Below, piece by piece: positions 46,383 through 58,129 of a stretch of DNA of 64,000 nucleotides. Below the pieces are notes generated by a model, which had not been told where the DNA came from, searched no databases, and saw only the letters and a program-made list of their open reading frames with translations. A program made the position numbers and the translations under genes. Position 1 is the stretch's first letter. Every line of letters begins with the position of its first letter. The stretch comes from Mesocentrotus franciscanus (taxonomy: Eukaryota; Echinodermata; Echinoidea; Camarodonta; Strongylocentrotidae): positions 2,013,690 through 2,077,689 of the forward strand of contig CP137674.1 in the NCBI GenBank assembly GCA_037976565.1. The letters run 5' to 3'.

Positions 46383-46476
46383 ATGGCCATCCTAACATTC
46401 CAAGGGAGTTTTATAGATGGAAGTCATATTTTTCTTATAATTTTTCTCTCTATTAACTGGAGCCCTGTCTGCTCAG
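46383..46476 (+). CDS. MAM protein exon 1: signal peptide
   Basis: The ATG (GAGATATGGCC) opens 31 codons ending in a hydrophobic core HIFLIIFLSI and SPVCS, a plausible signal peptide with a rather long n-region. The donor CTCAG|GTGAGC is in phase 1, matching the next exon. An initiator-like CTCAGTTCAGT at 46325-46335 may mark the transcription start about 50 bases upstream. Confidence 0.7.
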
Positions 46477-48374
46477 GTGAGCTTATTATTTCAGTACTTT
46501 GTCGTTTGACTAATTTTTACCAAGTTGACCATAATTACCATTGAATTATGATTGAGATTTCTGGATGGATATATACATGTACATTGTATAGTATCCAGAG
46601 GCAGAGACCTTCTCTGGTACATTATGATGACCAGATGACCACTTGGTATAGCATGTACAGCAACCTGTGCCGAAACCAAACGATGAGTGAACGCGTTCAT
46701 TTTTGTGGCCGCATGTATATGTTTTGGATTAGGGTTAGGATTAGGGGTTCTGGTTCAGCTCGAGGTTATCGCTTAGGGTTAGAGGGCACGTACGCGCAAT
46801 ATGTACTAAATAATATTTCAGGTCCATGGACCTACAGAGCATTCGGGTATGATTATCATCTCACTGCATGCTCTAGGCTAGATGATATTATTATGTCATC
46901 TAGTCTGAAGAAGAAAATTAAGACTGTGTTCTGCGTAAACATGGTAAAGATCAGAGGTACACGTTTAACATCGTATTATGTAGTAGCTCACATGTGTTTA
47001 GATCAACCCCGCCACAAGGTAAGATCATTGTCCAGAAGCAAAGAAAATCCTAGACTTTCTTCTGAATATGTTGAGGATGTTATTAAATCGTTACTTAATT
47101 ATTTACATTTCGTCACATATTTAATTCTAGTTCTGAAAGTTAAGTGTGAGTTCCGTTTGATTTTGTTTTTATTTTTATTATTATTTTTTTTTTTGAGGGG
47201 GAGGGTTCCAACACGCCAAAATAAAAATCCTCAGAATTTTAAGTTGCCGATGATTAGGGTTTAATTGTTAGGCTCACTGGTATCTATAAGGAGGAAGGTG
47301 TCTTGTCGATAGACTTACCATTTTGTCGGAAGAAAACTGATGTAGACAAGCCGACATTAATGTCCAATTTACAACCACAGATAGTGAAAGAAAGTGAATT
47401 TCACAATGATAATCAGAATCAGATTCAGATTCAGATTCAAATTTTAATGTCCACGTTAGAAATTTGGCCTCCAGTGGGAAGAGATAAGAATGAATAACAT
47501 AAGAACACATAAATGTGCACAAAACAAAAACATCAATTAGAATTTAACAAACAGTTGAACACATTCTGATAAAAGTAAAGACCAACGCTAAGGAAGAGGA
47601 GATAGCAGAGTAATATGAAAAAAGGAATTAAGGAAGAGCAAGAAAGAACAAGAATGTATGTGAGGGGAAGAGAGAATAAAAACCGCTTGCATATATTATG
47701 AATCCAAACATCTTCTTTACTAAAGGTAAAAAGGTAAAAAGGCAGCGGCCCCCACTTGCAAACATATACGATTATAGAACAAAGAAGATATGATATTTTT
47801 TCTTTTTAAACCTTGCATTTTTAGAACATTACAACGATAGCAAAATAAATAACATCTGATCTGTACACAAACACCCCATTCCCGTAATTTGACCGTCGAT
47901 TTGGAAAGTTTCTTGGAAAATTGATCAACTGTTACTTCATAATGAAGGCAACGCGGTTTTAGTAAACTAGATCGAATTTCTAAATTGCATTTGTGCTTTA
48001 TCAGTGTCCAAATCTATGCTCGCTCTCGTTGTACTTTTTCAATTATTTTTCAAATTAGATTTTGATTTTGGGGCATAAAAAGTCAGCCCGCTGACGAAAT
48101 TGTGTTCGTTTGCATTATTTGAATATATATATCTATATGCCTTGTATTCGATATGAATGTTGCCCCTCCCAGATATGATAATAATCATATGAATAATAAT
48201 GAAAATAATAACACTACTAATGATAACAATAATACATGTAAAAAAAAAAAAAATAATGATAATAATGATACTATTGCTACTTCTTCTTCTTCTACTACTA
48301 CTACTACTACTACTACTACTTGAAATAATAATGATGATTTCGTTTGCCAGGGAAGCCTTATCAATGGTCTCCTT
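46477..48374. other. Intron 1 of the MAM gene, no gene supported
   Basis: Contains a 717-base plus-strand open frame (46548-47264) without family resemblance and with a poly-Phe/Leu artefact near its end, a TACTTC/CTACTA microsatellite (48274-48320) and an AATAAT patch. Confidence 0.45.
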
Positions 48375-48575
48375 CCTGAGGGCCACGCAATTATCATGAC
48401 CCCAGCATTTGCTTTATGTTCCCATTTACATCTGGGTGGAGAGTAACAAATTTGGATCTATATTTTTTTCAAAGGACAGTACTGTAGTGCCGGCCTGATA
48501 TTCGAACCCTTAATCCTTAGACTGAGAGCCAAGTGAATGAACCACTATACCATTACACTTCCGATTCCATATAAG
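48375..48575 (-). repeat. tRNA-derived SINE, minus-strand copy with head
   Basis: On the minus strand it begins GTGTAATGGTATAGTGGTTC (A-box region), then GGCTCTCAGTCTAAGGATTA and GGGTTCGAATA (B box), a tRNA-like head. The body TTTGTTACTCTCCACCCAGA and TGTAAATGGGAA is shared with the copy at 33 kb. It ends 53 bases before MAM exon 2. Confidence 0.72.
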
Positions 48576-48627
48576 GGTAATATATTTGTAGATATCCCCC
48601 TGTAAATGGTTGTCTTGTATATTACAG

Positions 48628-48762
48628 GGGATTTCCAGTGCGATTTCGATGAACCTGCATTGTGTGGTTTCACACAAGATACAAGAGATGATCTGGAGTT
48701 TCTTCATCATAGTGGTTTGACTCCAACTGAAGGAACTGGACCACATGGAGACCATACCTCAG
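48628..48762 (+). CDS. MAM protein exon 2: start of MAM domain 1
   Basis: The acceptor TATATTACAG precedes 135 bases in phase 1 at both ends. It encodes GDFQCDFDEPALCGFTQDTR, the classical MAM opening C-x-F-(D/E)-x4-C-x-F-x-Q, and ends GPHGDHTS, which matches the conserved DHT motif. The Trp usually found between them (D-x-x-W) is replaced by Leu or Phe here (DDLEFLHH). Confidence 0.87.
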
Positions 48763-48959
48763 GTACACACCCACTAAATCGATCTGCTAAAGCAATTTCA
48801 CCATAGTCATGTCATTAGAAAACCAGACGACATGTACCTCCTCTGTAATATGGAAAGGGAGTAGTCTTGGAAACACACCGTGGTAGATCTGTGGGATGAG
48901 ATACCACTGTCCCCCTTTTTTTAATTGTCATCCTGACGAAAGAGGGAAAGGGTACACAT

Positions 48960-48978
48960 AAGAGACAGAGAGAGAGAG

Positions 48979-49018
<40 letters not shown>

Positions 49019-49036
49019 AGAGAGAGAGGAGGGGGG
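48960..49036. repeat. GA microsatellite
   Basis: AGAGAG repeats with GATATATATAG interruption, ending in a G run. Confidence 0.9.
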
Positions 49037-49149
49037 ATCAACGTAATTTGTGTGTGCCCGTAATGGATAGTGTGAAAGACAGTAGTAAAATGGAGTATGT
49101 CATAGTACGCAGGAGCAGACTGGTAATCAGGAGAATTGAAGTCAGTTCC

Positions 49150-50575
49150 CAATGTACTATATTATATATATATGGGCAATCCCATGGAAAATGTTCACTT
49201 GCCCAAAATCATAAATTTGTCGATAACCCCGGAAATATTTGTGCTACCATGACAAATTTAGAATTTAACATTGGAGCTGAAAACACACTTTTATTGGATT
49301 GGTATATGATATCAAATTATCAATAGGACTGAAACTGCATTAAAGAATTGTATTTTTCGAAAAAAAGAATCCCACTTTGGGGACAAAATTGAGCGGCAAT
49401 TAAAAGAAAAAGAAGATATTTAGATCTCATTATTTCAAACCATAAGTACTTCAGATATACATTTTGGTAGTAATTTGTGATAAATGAAAGCAATGATTAT
49501 TTTAAAGCAAAGGTAATGAGGTCTTTAAAAATTGGACAAAAGTGTCATGTCCGTTACGCACAACCTGTCATGTCTGATTGTCTGTTACGCTACTTTTTAA
49601 GATCTGACAAGGAAATGTGTAATCTTAAAGTTTTACAATATGTATTTATATTTAGAATCGGATTATAACATTCTGGTAATCCCTTTAAAGATACTATGTC
49701 CCTTTTGCAGCCAACATCAAATTCTGTAGAACTTTGCAGGAATTATGAATATGTCATGTATGTCCTATCTGTGAAATTTAAGCTTTAGCAGTGTCCTAAT
49801 ATTCAAATTATGCAAGGAAACCCGTTTACTTGCTAGACTTCACTGTCAGACACTATTGAGTGACTGACTGGCTTTTTTCATCTTTGGTAACATACATAAA
49901 ATGAGCTGTAAAGGGTACATGAGCATTTGTCTACATCAATAACCCACTTCTTGTAATGGCCAAAATTAAACTGATTGAATCTTTGCGCAGCATAAAACGT
50001 ACGACCATTCGGTACAATGGTCTGAAAAATCAGACTATTACTTACTGGCTCTATAGCTCCTAAGTCGATTCGACAATAGTCGTTATTTTCCCACTTAAAG
50101 ACATTTTCAAGCCCCCCCCCCCTTTTTAGGGAAGTTCTAAATTAGTATTGTCTTTCAAATGCCGTTGGAATTTGACCTTTTCATTTTTTTTTGGCCTGCA
50201 AATGGGACATAGTACCTTTAAGACTTATTGAACCTGAAAAAAGTTACAAACTATTCAGAGGTGCAAAATCGCCCTTGTCATCTTTTTGTCATGTCCGTTA
50301 CGTTAACAAAGAATCCACAGGGTTAGGGTTACACTCCTGTTTTCGAAAGCATACAGTACATGAATGTAATTATAAATATATTTTGCACTATCATGTAGTC
50401 CTTTTTGTTGTTGTACTTCTTCCTTATATTCTAAAAATACTGTACAATTTGTTTTGTATGTCCCTGTTAATTTCATACGTAAAATTAATTTATAGCAAAT
50501 CTGAAAAAAATGCCTTTGTATTAACTGAACATTTGAAAGATTCGCTTAATATACCATTAAATATGTAGATTGTAG
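49150..50575. repeat. Dispersed repeat split by a TIR element
   Basis: GTCATGTCCGTTACG occurs at 49545-49559 and 50289-50303 in otherwise AT-rich sequence, on both sides of the TIR element at 49683-50222. This looks like one repeat type in two direct copies or an element with internal duplication. No known protein in it. Confidence 0.45.
49683..50222. mobile_element. TIR element, about 540 bp
   Basis: The left end CTTTAAAGATACTATGTCCC plus TTTTGCAGCCAA pairs with the right end (reverse complement CTTAAAGGTACTATGTCCCA plus TTTGCAGGCCAA). No coding capacity. A T run precedes the right end. Confidence 0.72.
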
Positions 50576-51229
50576 ACATCTCATTGGCTGGCCCAAGAAA
50601 ATACACTCCCGACAGCAAGCTACGGAAGTATCAATGAAAATCGTTTTATACATGGAATCATTTTTACAAACTATTACATGTACCGTTTTTTAGTTGTTCA
50701 AACTGAGTATTGTTCACTTGAATTTAAAAAGGAGGAAAAAAGAGGAAAGAAAGATTATTTTTTTTTGTAAGTGAGCTCATACTCGTAGTCGGGGAAAAGG
50801 TTGGTAATGAATTCAAATATCCTACTATTGGGAGAAAATTCATTTAGTAGTTAATGGGTGGTTTGGGGAAAGAAAATATATTAAATCATCTGATTCTACT
50901 CAATTTAGTGACACATATGGCATTTTAATGTAAGATTAGAAGAAAAAAACTTCCAACCGAAAAAGAGAATACAGCGATTATGTCAGAGAATCAGTTGGGT
51001 GACAAACAGTAAGCTTTAGAGAGAGGTATACCAAGGCGCGGATCCAGGATTTCTTAGGGGGGCCCCAAATTTGAAATTATGCAAGACAAATATTGGTACG
51101 TAATGGTGACCAGCAGTGGCGTAATGAGCAAAAACGTTTGGGGGATACACAAAATCCGCATCACCCCACTCTTACATGCAGGCCCCGATGAACGTTTTTC
51201 AAAGTGGGTGGGGGGAGGATAAAGTATTT

Positions 51230-52260
51230 ACGATCAGGTAGAGCGTAGCGTAAATTGGCGTGGGGTCTAGGGGCAAAACCCCGGCGGGGGTCAAGGGGCG
51301 GAGCCCCCGGAAGCTCAGGGGGTATGGGCATTTAATTACGGCCAGATGAGCATATTTTGATACCTTATTCATGACACTGGCAGGTCACTCATTGGCGTGG
51401 GGTCCAGGGGTTTTAGGCATTAAATTACCGTCAGATGAGCATCTAGGGGCCGCCTTAGGGCCCTAGGTAGAATTGAGGCATTGAGGCATTTTATAACGGT
51501 CAGATAGACATTCAGGAGCCCGCCATAGGCCCCCTGGTGGGGTCGAGGGGGCGAAGACCCCGGAAGCTCAGGGGTTTTAGGCATTTAATTACGGTCAGAT
51601 CACTCAGATGAGCATAACCTTATCCGGACACCGACAGGACACTAATTTGCGTGGGGTCCAGGGAGCGGAGCCCCCGGAAGCTCAAGGGTTTTAGGCAATA
51701 AATTACGGTTAGATGAGCATATTGTGTGACACCGGCAGGACACTAATTGGCGTGGGGTCCAGGGGGCAGAGCCCCCAGAAGCTCAGGGTTTTAGGCATTA
51801 AATTACCGTCATATGAGCATCCAGGGGTCCGCCTTAGGGCCATTGCTTGGGTCCAGGGGGCAGAGCCCTTAGAAGCTCAGGGTTTTAGGCGTTTAATTAC
51901 CGTCAGATTAGCATTCAGGGGTCCGCCTTAGGCCCTTAGGTGGGGTCCAGTAGGGGCAGAGCCACCGGAAGTTCTGAGGTTTTAGGCATTTAATTACGGT
52001 CAGATGAGCATAATATGATACCTTATTTGGGACACTGGCAGGTCACTAATTGGCGTGGGGTCCAGAGGGTGGAGCCCCCAGAAGCTCATGGGGTTTAGGC
52101 ATTAAATTACCGTCAGATGAGCATCCAGGGGCCCGCCTTAGGGTCTAGGTGGAATCCAGGGGGCAGAGCCCCCGGAAGCTCAGGGGTTTAGGCATTTAAT
52201 CACGGTCAGAAGAGCATATTTAAATTTGATACCTCATTATTTTGTGTCACTGGCAGGTCA
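51230..52260. repeat. GC-rich tandem array, units of about 140-190 bp
   Basis: At least six units share GGCGTGGGGTCCAGGGGGC, GGAGCCCCCGGAAGCTCAGG, TTTTAGGCATTTAATTACGG and TCAGATGAGCAT. Unit lengths vary because of an optional block (CACTGGCAGGTCACTAATTG). Strong G bias on the plus strand. Confidence 0.85.
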
Positions 52261-52508
52261 CTATTCTTTCTTTCTTTCTCTCTTTCTTTCTATTTCTCTT
52301 TAATATACATTTTCAAAAAAAGTGCGGGGCTCGAGGCCCCCGAGCCCCGTCGTTCCGCAGGCCCTGACATGTAGGCCTCTAAGAAGCATATTGTAAATTT
52401 AGGAATTTGTCATTTTCCAACAAACGCATAAACAAGTATAATTTACTAAATTGTATTATTACTGAAAATCGCAACTGATCTCCCCTACCTTTCTTTTTTC
52501 TTTTTTTG

Positions 52509-53482
52509 TATGCCTCCGCTACAAAGTAGCCGGAGGCATTATGTTTTCTGGTTGTCCGTCCGTCCGTACGTCCGTCCGTACGTCCGTACGTCCCGTTCTC
52601 GTGATCGCGTTATCTCAAGAACCGATTGATGGATTACCGCCAAACTTAGGTCATGTAAGTATCTTGCAGAGCCAATGAATTGATTAGATTTTGGGGTCAC
52701 GAGGTCAAAGTTCAAAGGTCACAGGGTTCATTATATTTGCAAAAATAGCTTGTGATCGCGTTATCTCAAGAACCGATTGATGGATCACCGCCAAACTTGG
52801 GTCATGTAAATATCTTGCAGAGCCAATGAATTGATTAGATTTTGGGGTCACGAGGTCAAAGTTCAAAGGTCACAGGGTTCATTATATTTGCAAAAATAGC
52901 TTGGGATCGCGTTATCTCAGAAACCGATTGATGGATTACCGCCAAACTTAGGTCCTGTATGTATCTTGCAGAGCCAATGAACTGAATAGATTTTGGGGTC
53001 ACAAGGTCAAAGTTCAAAGGTCACAGGGCTCATTATGTATGCAAAAATAACTCGTGATCGTGTTATCTCAAGAACAGATTGATGGATTACAGCCAAACTT
53101 GGGTCATGTATGTATCTTGCAGAGCCAATGAACTGATTAGATTTTAGGGTCAAAGGTCAAAAGTCGTGGGGCTCATTATGTATTTAAAAAAAGCTTGTGA
53201 TCGCATTATTATGAGAACTGATAGACAGATTACCATCAAACTCAAGACATGTATATGTATCTTGCAGAGCCAATAAACTGATTAGATTTTAGGGTCGTGA
53301 GGTCAAAGGTCATGAATCTCAATATGTATGCCTTTAAATAGCTTATGAACGCATTATCATTCGAACCGACAGATGGATTACAATCAAACTTGAATTTTAA
53401 AAATTGCTTCCGTTTTGGTTTGTAAAATTGCCCTATGGCGGAGGCATCATTTCGGACTGCGCGCAGTCGAAGTTCCATCTAG
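52509..53482. repeat. GCCGGAGGCATTATG element with six 151-bp repeats
   Basis: Opens CCTCCGCTACAAAGTAGCCG then GCATTATGTTTTCTGGTTGT and CCGTCCGTACG repeats. It contains about six units starting GTGATCGCGTTATCTCAAGA (52604, 52752, 52904, 53054, 53206, 53345; decaying towards the right) and closes CTATGGCGGAGGCATCATTT and GTCGAAGTTCCATCTAG. The ends carry GGAGGCAT in opposite orientations, as in a TIR element nested in the hAT-like unit. Confidence 0.8.
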
Positions 53483-54369
53483 TTTTTTTTTTTGCTTTCC
53501 CTTTCTCTCCTCTTTCTCTTTCCCTTCCCTTCCTTCTCTCTCTTTTAGGTTTGCTGGGGGAACAAGGGCCTTTCGCCCCCCGAATCCACACGTTGTTGGC
53601 GGGATTAATCACAACTGATCTCCCCTTCTCTTCACCCTTTTCTTTTCTTCTTCCTCTTTTTTGTTCCCTTTTAGCTCTCCTCTTTCCCTTCCCTTCCTTC
53701 TTTCTTTTTTTTTGGCGGGGGCAGGGGGGGGGAGAGGCAAGGGCCTTTGCCCCGATCCACAACTTGTTGGCGGGAAAATTGCAACTGATACTCACCCTCT
53801 TTTCTTTTCTTCCTTTATTTTTCCTTCCCTTTATCTCCTCTTTTCCTTTTTTCTTTCCCTTTTCATTTCGTCTCTGTTATTTTTTTGATGGGGGAGGTAA
53901 CAGCCTTGGAGGCAAGGCCCTTTCACCCCCTCCCCCCGATCTCCCTCTTTTTTCCCCTTTTTCTTTTCTTCTTCCTCTTCTTTCTTTCCCTTTCTCTCCT
54001 CTTTCCCTTTCCCTTCTTTTCTTTCTCTCTCTCTCTTTTTTGCGGGGGTGCAAGGCCCGCTCGGCCCCTTCCCCTGGATCCGCGCCTTGGTATACCCTCT
54101 CATTAAAACTGAGTTAGTGCAGGGAGATCATCTCCCTGGTTAGTGTGAACGTTTGATTTCCGTTGATGAAGGGGTGGGTTTGGTAAGTGAAGTATGTTAA
54201 TAACCTAATAATTCAGAGCTGTAAGGTGTACATATAAAGCGAAACAACGCATCCTCTTTTTTCGTGTGGGGGGGGGGCGGTTGAAGGGTGCTTCTTATTT
54301 CTGTTTCATTTCCTTCCTTATTTTTTAAAGTACATTTCAAGTACTTAATAATAATGCACTCAACTGTGT

Positions 54370-54790
54370 TCTGATGGTTGTAAGACAAGAAATATTTTCA
54401 GCCAAATTACGAAATCAACTACCTGCATTTGATATAATTTTATCAGCTGTAAAACGTTATTATGAAATGGAAAAATATATATACCAAACAAATCTCAGAG
54501 AGAATAAATTGAAAAAGAAATGGTTTCACTTTAGAAAATATTTTGAGAGTGTTGGAAATGTGCCAACACAAACTTGATCATGTATTTTTTAATATATTTA
54601 TTATATATTTTAAATACTAATTTTGTCATAAATGTCTGTTTTATCTGACACAAAGTTTTCGGTCGTGATGATTATTATCTGTGTTAAGCCATTATGTATG
54701 TAAATTATTTCTTTAATTATTTCTATATAATGTATGGATATACTGTATATGATGGAATTTGTTTTGAAAATAAAGAACCCTGTGGAAGGG
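54370..54790 (+). pseudogene. Probable LINE C-terminal fragment and 3' UTR
   Basis: The open frame 54374-54577 (KLRNQLPAFDIILSAVKRYY and KKKWFHFRKYF) resembles the end of L1/Tx1-type ORF2 proteins, where Tyr- and Lys-rich helices precede a stop. It is followed by AT-rich sequence to AATAAAGAACCC at 54771. No RT core is seen, so the assignment is tentative. Confidence 0.4.
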
Positions 54791-54919
54791 AGGAAAATAA
54801 TATTAATAATTTTCCATTAAAAAATAAATACATGCTTATGATTGTCCTGGTAAAATGTTACGTACGTGGATTCAAAATATGTAATTTTATATCATTTTGG
54901 CATATACATATGTCTCGAT

Positions 54920-56365
54920 CTCTCTCTCTCTCTCTCTCTTTCTGTTTTGGGCGGGATATGCACTCTGCAAAAATGAAAGATGACACCATCGGTAGTTAAG
55001 ATTTACAAATAAATAATACATGTATAAACTTATCTTTCCATATGTCAAAATGAATATAAATCCTGTAAGATGATATGTATGCGTGAGCATAGCCAACAGG
55101 ACAAGTATCTTGACCGTGCTTGTCAAAACAATGCAGACATGAGAATACAGTTGTTATCAAGGTTGACATCCAGTGCTCAATCCTCCTCATTGTTTATCAT
55201 TCTTTGTTTTCTTTGTTAATCAAGAATATCTTACAGATCTATGCACACATTCATTAACATTTGAATGGCTATTTGCTCTAATTTTTCAAATTTCTTAATC
55301 AGACCTTATATAAACGGTTAAATGAGTGTTCCATTCAAGCATGACAGTTCAAAACTTGATCTTAATTGTCTTAATTGATATTGGTATAGTATTAACTTTT
55401 CTTTACTTTAATTTGATATAGATTTTTATTAATTTTCATTGACGGTTTATATGACAATTTCGAATCCCCCAAAAGTGTCCACTTTCTGTTTAGGAGTGTA
55501 TATACTAAAGTTAGCCTAGAATAAAATCGTGTTTATGCACATACGTCTAGGAACAAGTATAATCTACCCAATATTTTTCTAGGGGTCGTCCCATCAGGGA
55601 GATGGTTATGATGGTTATCAGTTTCCATGTGGAGTAGGTCATAATTCGCTGATACCGGACTTGGTGGAAATACCATTAATGGGTGTACAAGTCTCGCACA
55701 CAGCAACCCCGTATTCCCGTCTCTCGGAGAATCTTCGCCTCTTCGGGTGAGGGAAATGTAAGATAAAGAATTTTCCACATGGGGTGATTGGTGGAAACTG
55801 AAACTGCAGAGTATTACCTAAGGCCTGTTTCAGCTAATCCTAGTGATTGACAACACCTGTTAATGGGTAATTATCCGAACGGTGTCGAATTCCCCATTAG
55901 GGCCCACTAGGTTTCAAGACATTATTTTGGCTCAGAAGTTTCATCGAAGTCAGATTCACTATGATAAGAAAAAAAGTCTTGTCGCTCAGTCGCTACGCTT
56001 CTTGTAGAAGAGCTGTAACTCATATAGCTTTATATAGAGAATAGAGTCTTACTACGAAGTGCAGTATCGGCGATTCAAGGGGACGGGGGAAGTCTCTCCC
56101 TTTATTGGCGGGGGAGGGGGGGGTGTGGAGTGGGGGGATTGATAATCCAATTGAAAGAGATCTCTTTGTTTAATTCATACTTGCGTGACTCCCTCATGTT
56201 ATTTTATTTTTTATTTTTTAATATTTTTGCTCTGCAACTAAAATATAGTGCAAAATAAAGAGGACGCAGACTATATCACTGTATGAGGTCCCCAATATTA
56301 TTGACCTTTTTTTATTCAGTTTTTAGTTTTGGAAGAGACTTGTTTCTCCTTATACTGTACCGCAG
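54920..56365. other. Intron 2 of the MAM gene, no gene supported
   Basis: Holds a CT run (54920-54940) and G runs near 56110. The block 55530-55800 has no family resemblance on either strand. Confidence 0.4.
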
Positions 56366-56691
56366 GTTTTGGACATTATATGTACCTGGAAGCAACAGGT
56401 GCAACGTTTGGTTCAACTGCCCGCCTCATATCCCCTCGCTTCAATGGTAGCAGTGGTGGTGATGATGATGATGGGACTAACGGTGTGAAGGTGACCTTCT
56501 GGGTTAATAAGAATGGACAGGAGATGGGAAACCTTCGTTGTTTTGTCATGAATGCAACCACGGATACATCCACAGCAACTACAAACACCACCACCACTAC
56601 AATGCAACAAATACTAGAAGTCCCTGGTGTACTCGGGAGCGAATGGGTGAAGAGAAATGTGACGATTCCTAGACCACCAACAGATTTTCAT
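56366..56691 (+). CDS. MAM protein exon 3: core of MAM domain 1
   Basis: The acceptor TACCGCAG precedes 326 bases from phase 1 to phase 0. It encodes GFGHYMYLEATGATFGSTAR and LISPRF, matching the G-Y-(L/M)-x-(L/V/I)-x-A...A-x-L-x-S-P pattern, then VKVTFWVNKNGQEMGNLRCF. The usual Cys before (L)-x-F-x-Y is Val here; a Cys appears later (LRCF). A Thr-rich insert (TDTSTATTNTTTTT) forms a loop. Sequons NGS, NAT, NTT and NVT are visible. Confidence 0.85.
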
Positions 56692-57567
56692 GTACGTCGA
56701 TTGATTTTCCTTTTGGTTGTAATGTTATCATTTTAACTTAATACCTTCAGAGTCATCAGAAAGGAGCGAGAATGACAACTCCAGAGGTGAAAGTATTTGA
56801 GTGTATCCCTTTTGAATTGGGAAAGCCCCTGATTGTTTGAACACTTTCATCTCAGTGTGGGTAGACGCAAGTCAATGTATTATCGGATTTGCTTAATTGC
56901 AAGTTTGGGTTGTGGTTTCGCATTTGAAAGAAAAAGTTGTGGTTTCGCTTTGAAGGACATACTATAAGAAAAGTGATCAGTTCGGGGCTTTACCAAGATT
57001 CCTCATGCTACCCAGTGGAAATTTAGAATGAAGGGAAGTGGGAGTATGTTACATTAGGAGTCTGTCTAGACAAACGGGGTGGATGTGAGAGTGGGGGTTC
57101 CCTCTCCCACCCTAAGTTTTTTAGATAATGTGAAACAATATAGTGAAATGTATTATTGCCAAGAAATGACCCTTTAGCTTTATTGTCCGTTTCTGTTTTG
57201 TTTTATGAATAGGTATACTCGACACTAAAAAAAAAATCTATTTTTAATCTTTCGATATGACTGAATGATCTTGCTTGAATTATTTAAATGCTAATTTCTA
57301 AACGCAATGATAATGAAGTTGAGAATCCTGCTTGGAATGGAATCATGAAAACAAACTACAACTTAATGAGCGTCTTTCTGGCACTCAGCAGACGATACAT
57401 TTATCAATATCCCTCATTTTCTAAATATGTATTGACTAAAGTCCCTCCTGAATCACATGCTGTTAGCAACATTACTAAACAAAAAAATTTAAAGGGTTTG
57501 GTGACAGAAGGGATGTATTCATGTGAATTAAGTTCTAGCGTCTTCGAAATTGTGTCCTAACCGACAG
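56692..57567. other. Intron 3 of the MAM gene, nothing recognised
   Basis: The open frame 57288-57560 runs up to the exon 4 acceptor but shows no MAM pattern and is read as intron. Confidence 0.5.
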
Positions 57568-57652
57568 ATCGTCTTTGAAGCAACGTGTGGAGCATCTGCA
57601 GCTAATGATATCGCTATTGATGACGTCACTGTCAATGATGACGTCATTCCAG
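57568..57652 (+). CDS. MAM protein exon 4: end of MAM domain 1
   Basis: The acceptor ACCGACAG and donor ATTCCAG|GTCAGA bound 85 bases, phase 0 to 1. It reads IVFEATCGASAANDIAIDDV, the MAM terminal motif (I/V)-x-F-E-(A/G)...(D/G)-I-A-I-D-D-(I/V). It carries an extra Cys (ATCG) compared with most MAM domains, perhaps pairing with the LRCF Cys. Confidence 0.87.
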
Positions 57653-57967
57653 GTCAGAATAAAAATTCATCTATATATATATAGTTCTTACACAGCAATG
57701 AGATAAAACAAAAACAGACTGTAAACAGAGTAGCATGACGATGTTTTTTGTTTTTAATATGTGATAAATGATCAATAATGGGCGTTTGTATAATTTTCTA
57801 GATTACATAAAACATTGAGCTTTCAAATAATTTTAATATGTCAGCTTGGAAAAGCACAAATGTCCCCTGAAAGGACTGCTCTTTACATGCCCTTATATTA
57901 AAAATATAGTGAGAAATAGCTGAAAAGTTTGGACCAAATATTTCATTTAATGTTTTACTTTTTTCAG

Positions 57968-58129
57968 AACCAGCACCTATTGAAGAGTTCAACTGTACTT
58001 TTGAGGCAGCAGGCCTGTGTGTATTCTCTCAAGATGGAACAGACCAGTTCAATCTAGTCAAATATCAAGCTGCTGATAATCAAAATCCATTTGCTATGAA
58101 TAGAGATCACACATTTAGTAATGGCACAG
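57968..58129 (+). CDS. MAM protein exon 5: start of MAM domain 2
   Basis: The acceptor TTTTTTCAG precedes 162 bases in phase 1 at both ends. It reads FNCTFEAAGLCVFSQDGTDQ and ends FAMNRDHTFSNGT, with the same C-x-F-E-x4-C and DHT landmarks as MAM 1. Again the canonical Trp is absent (DQFNLVKY). Sequons NCT and NGT. Confidence 0.87.

Larger units (their letters stand above)
51033..54088. mobile_element. hAT-like element of 3,056 bp with satellite-like interior
   Basis: A perfect 16-bp terminal inverted repeat (AAGGCGCGGATCCAGG at 51033-51048 and its complement at 54073-54088) is flanked by the octamer GGTATACC on both sides (51025-51032, 54089-54096). The interior has no transposase but three blocks: a GC-rich array (51230-52260), a GCCGGAGGCA element with 151-bp repeats (52509-53482) and pyrimidine-rich repeats (53483-54060). 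The octamer is itself palindromic, so the exact element edge could shift by one base. The element sits in intron 2 of the MAM gene. Confidence 0.75.

Noticed and set aside
48039..48386. Ile/Ser-rich minus-strand frame
   Set aside because: A translated trinucleotide microsatellite.
53404..54117. 237-codon plus-strand open frame
   Set aside because: It lies inside pyrimidine-rich repeat units of the hAT-like element; the product is Phe/Ser/Leu/Pro low complexity and the units recur at 28-29 kb.
57288..57560. 90-codon frame just before MAM exon 4
   Set aside because: It is not needed for the MAM fold, which is continuous from exon 3 to exon 4; no MAM-like pattern.
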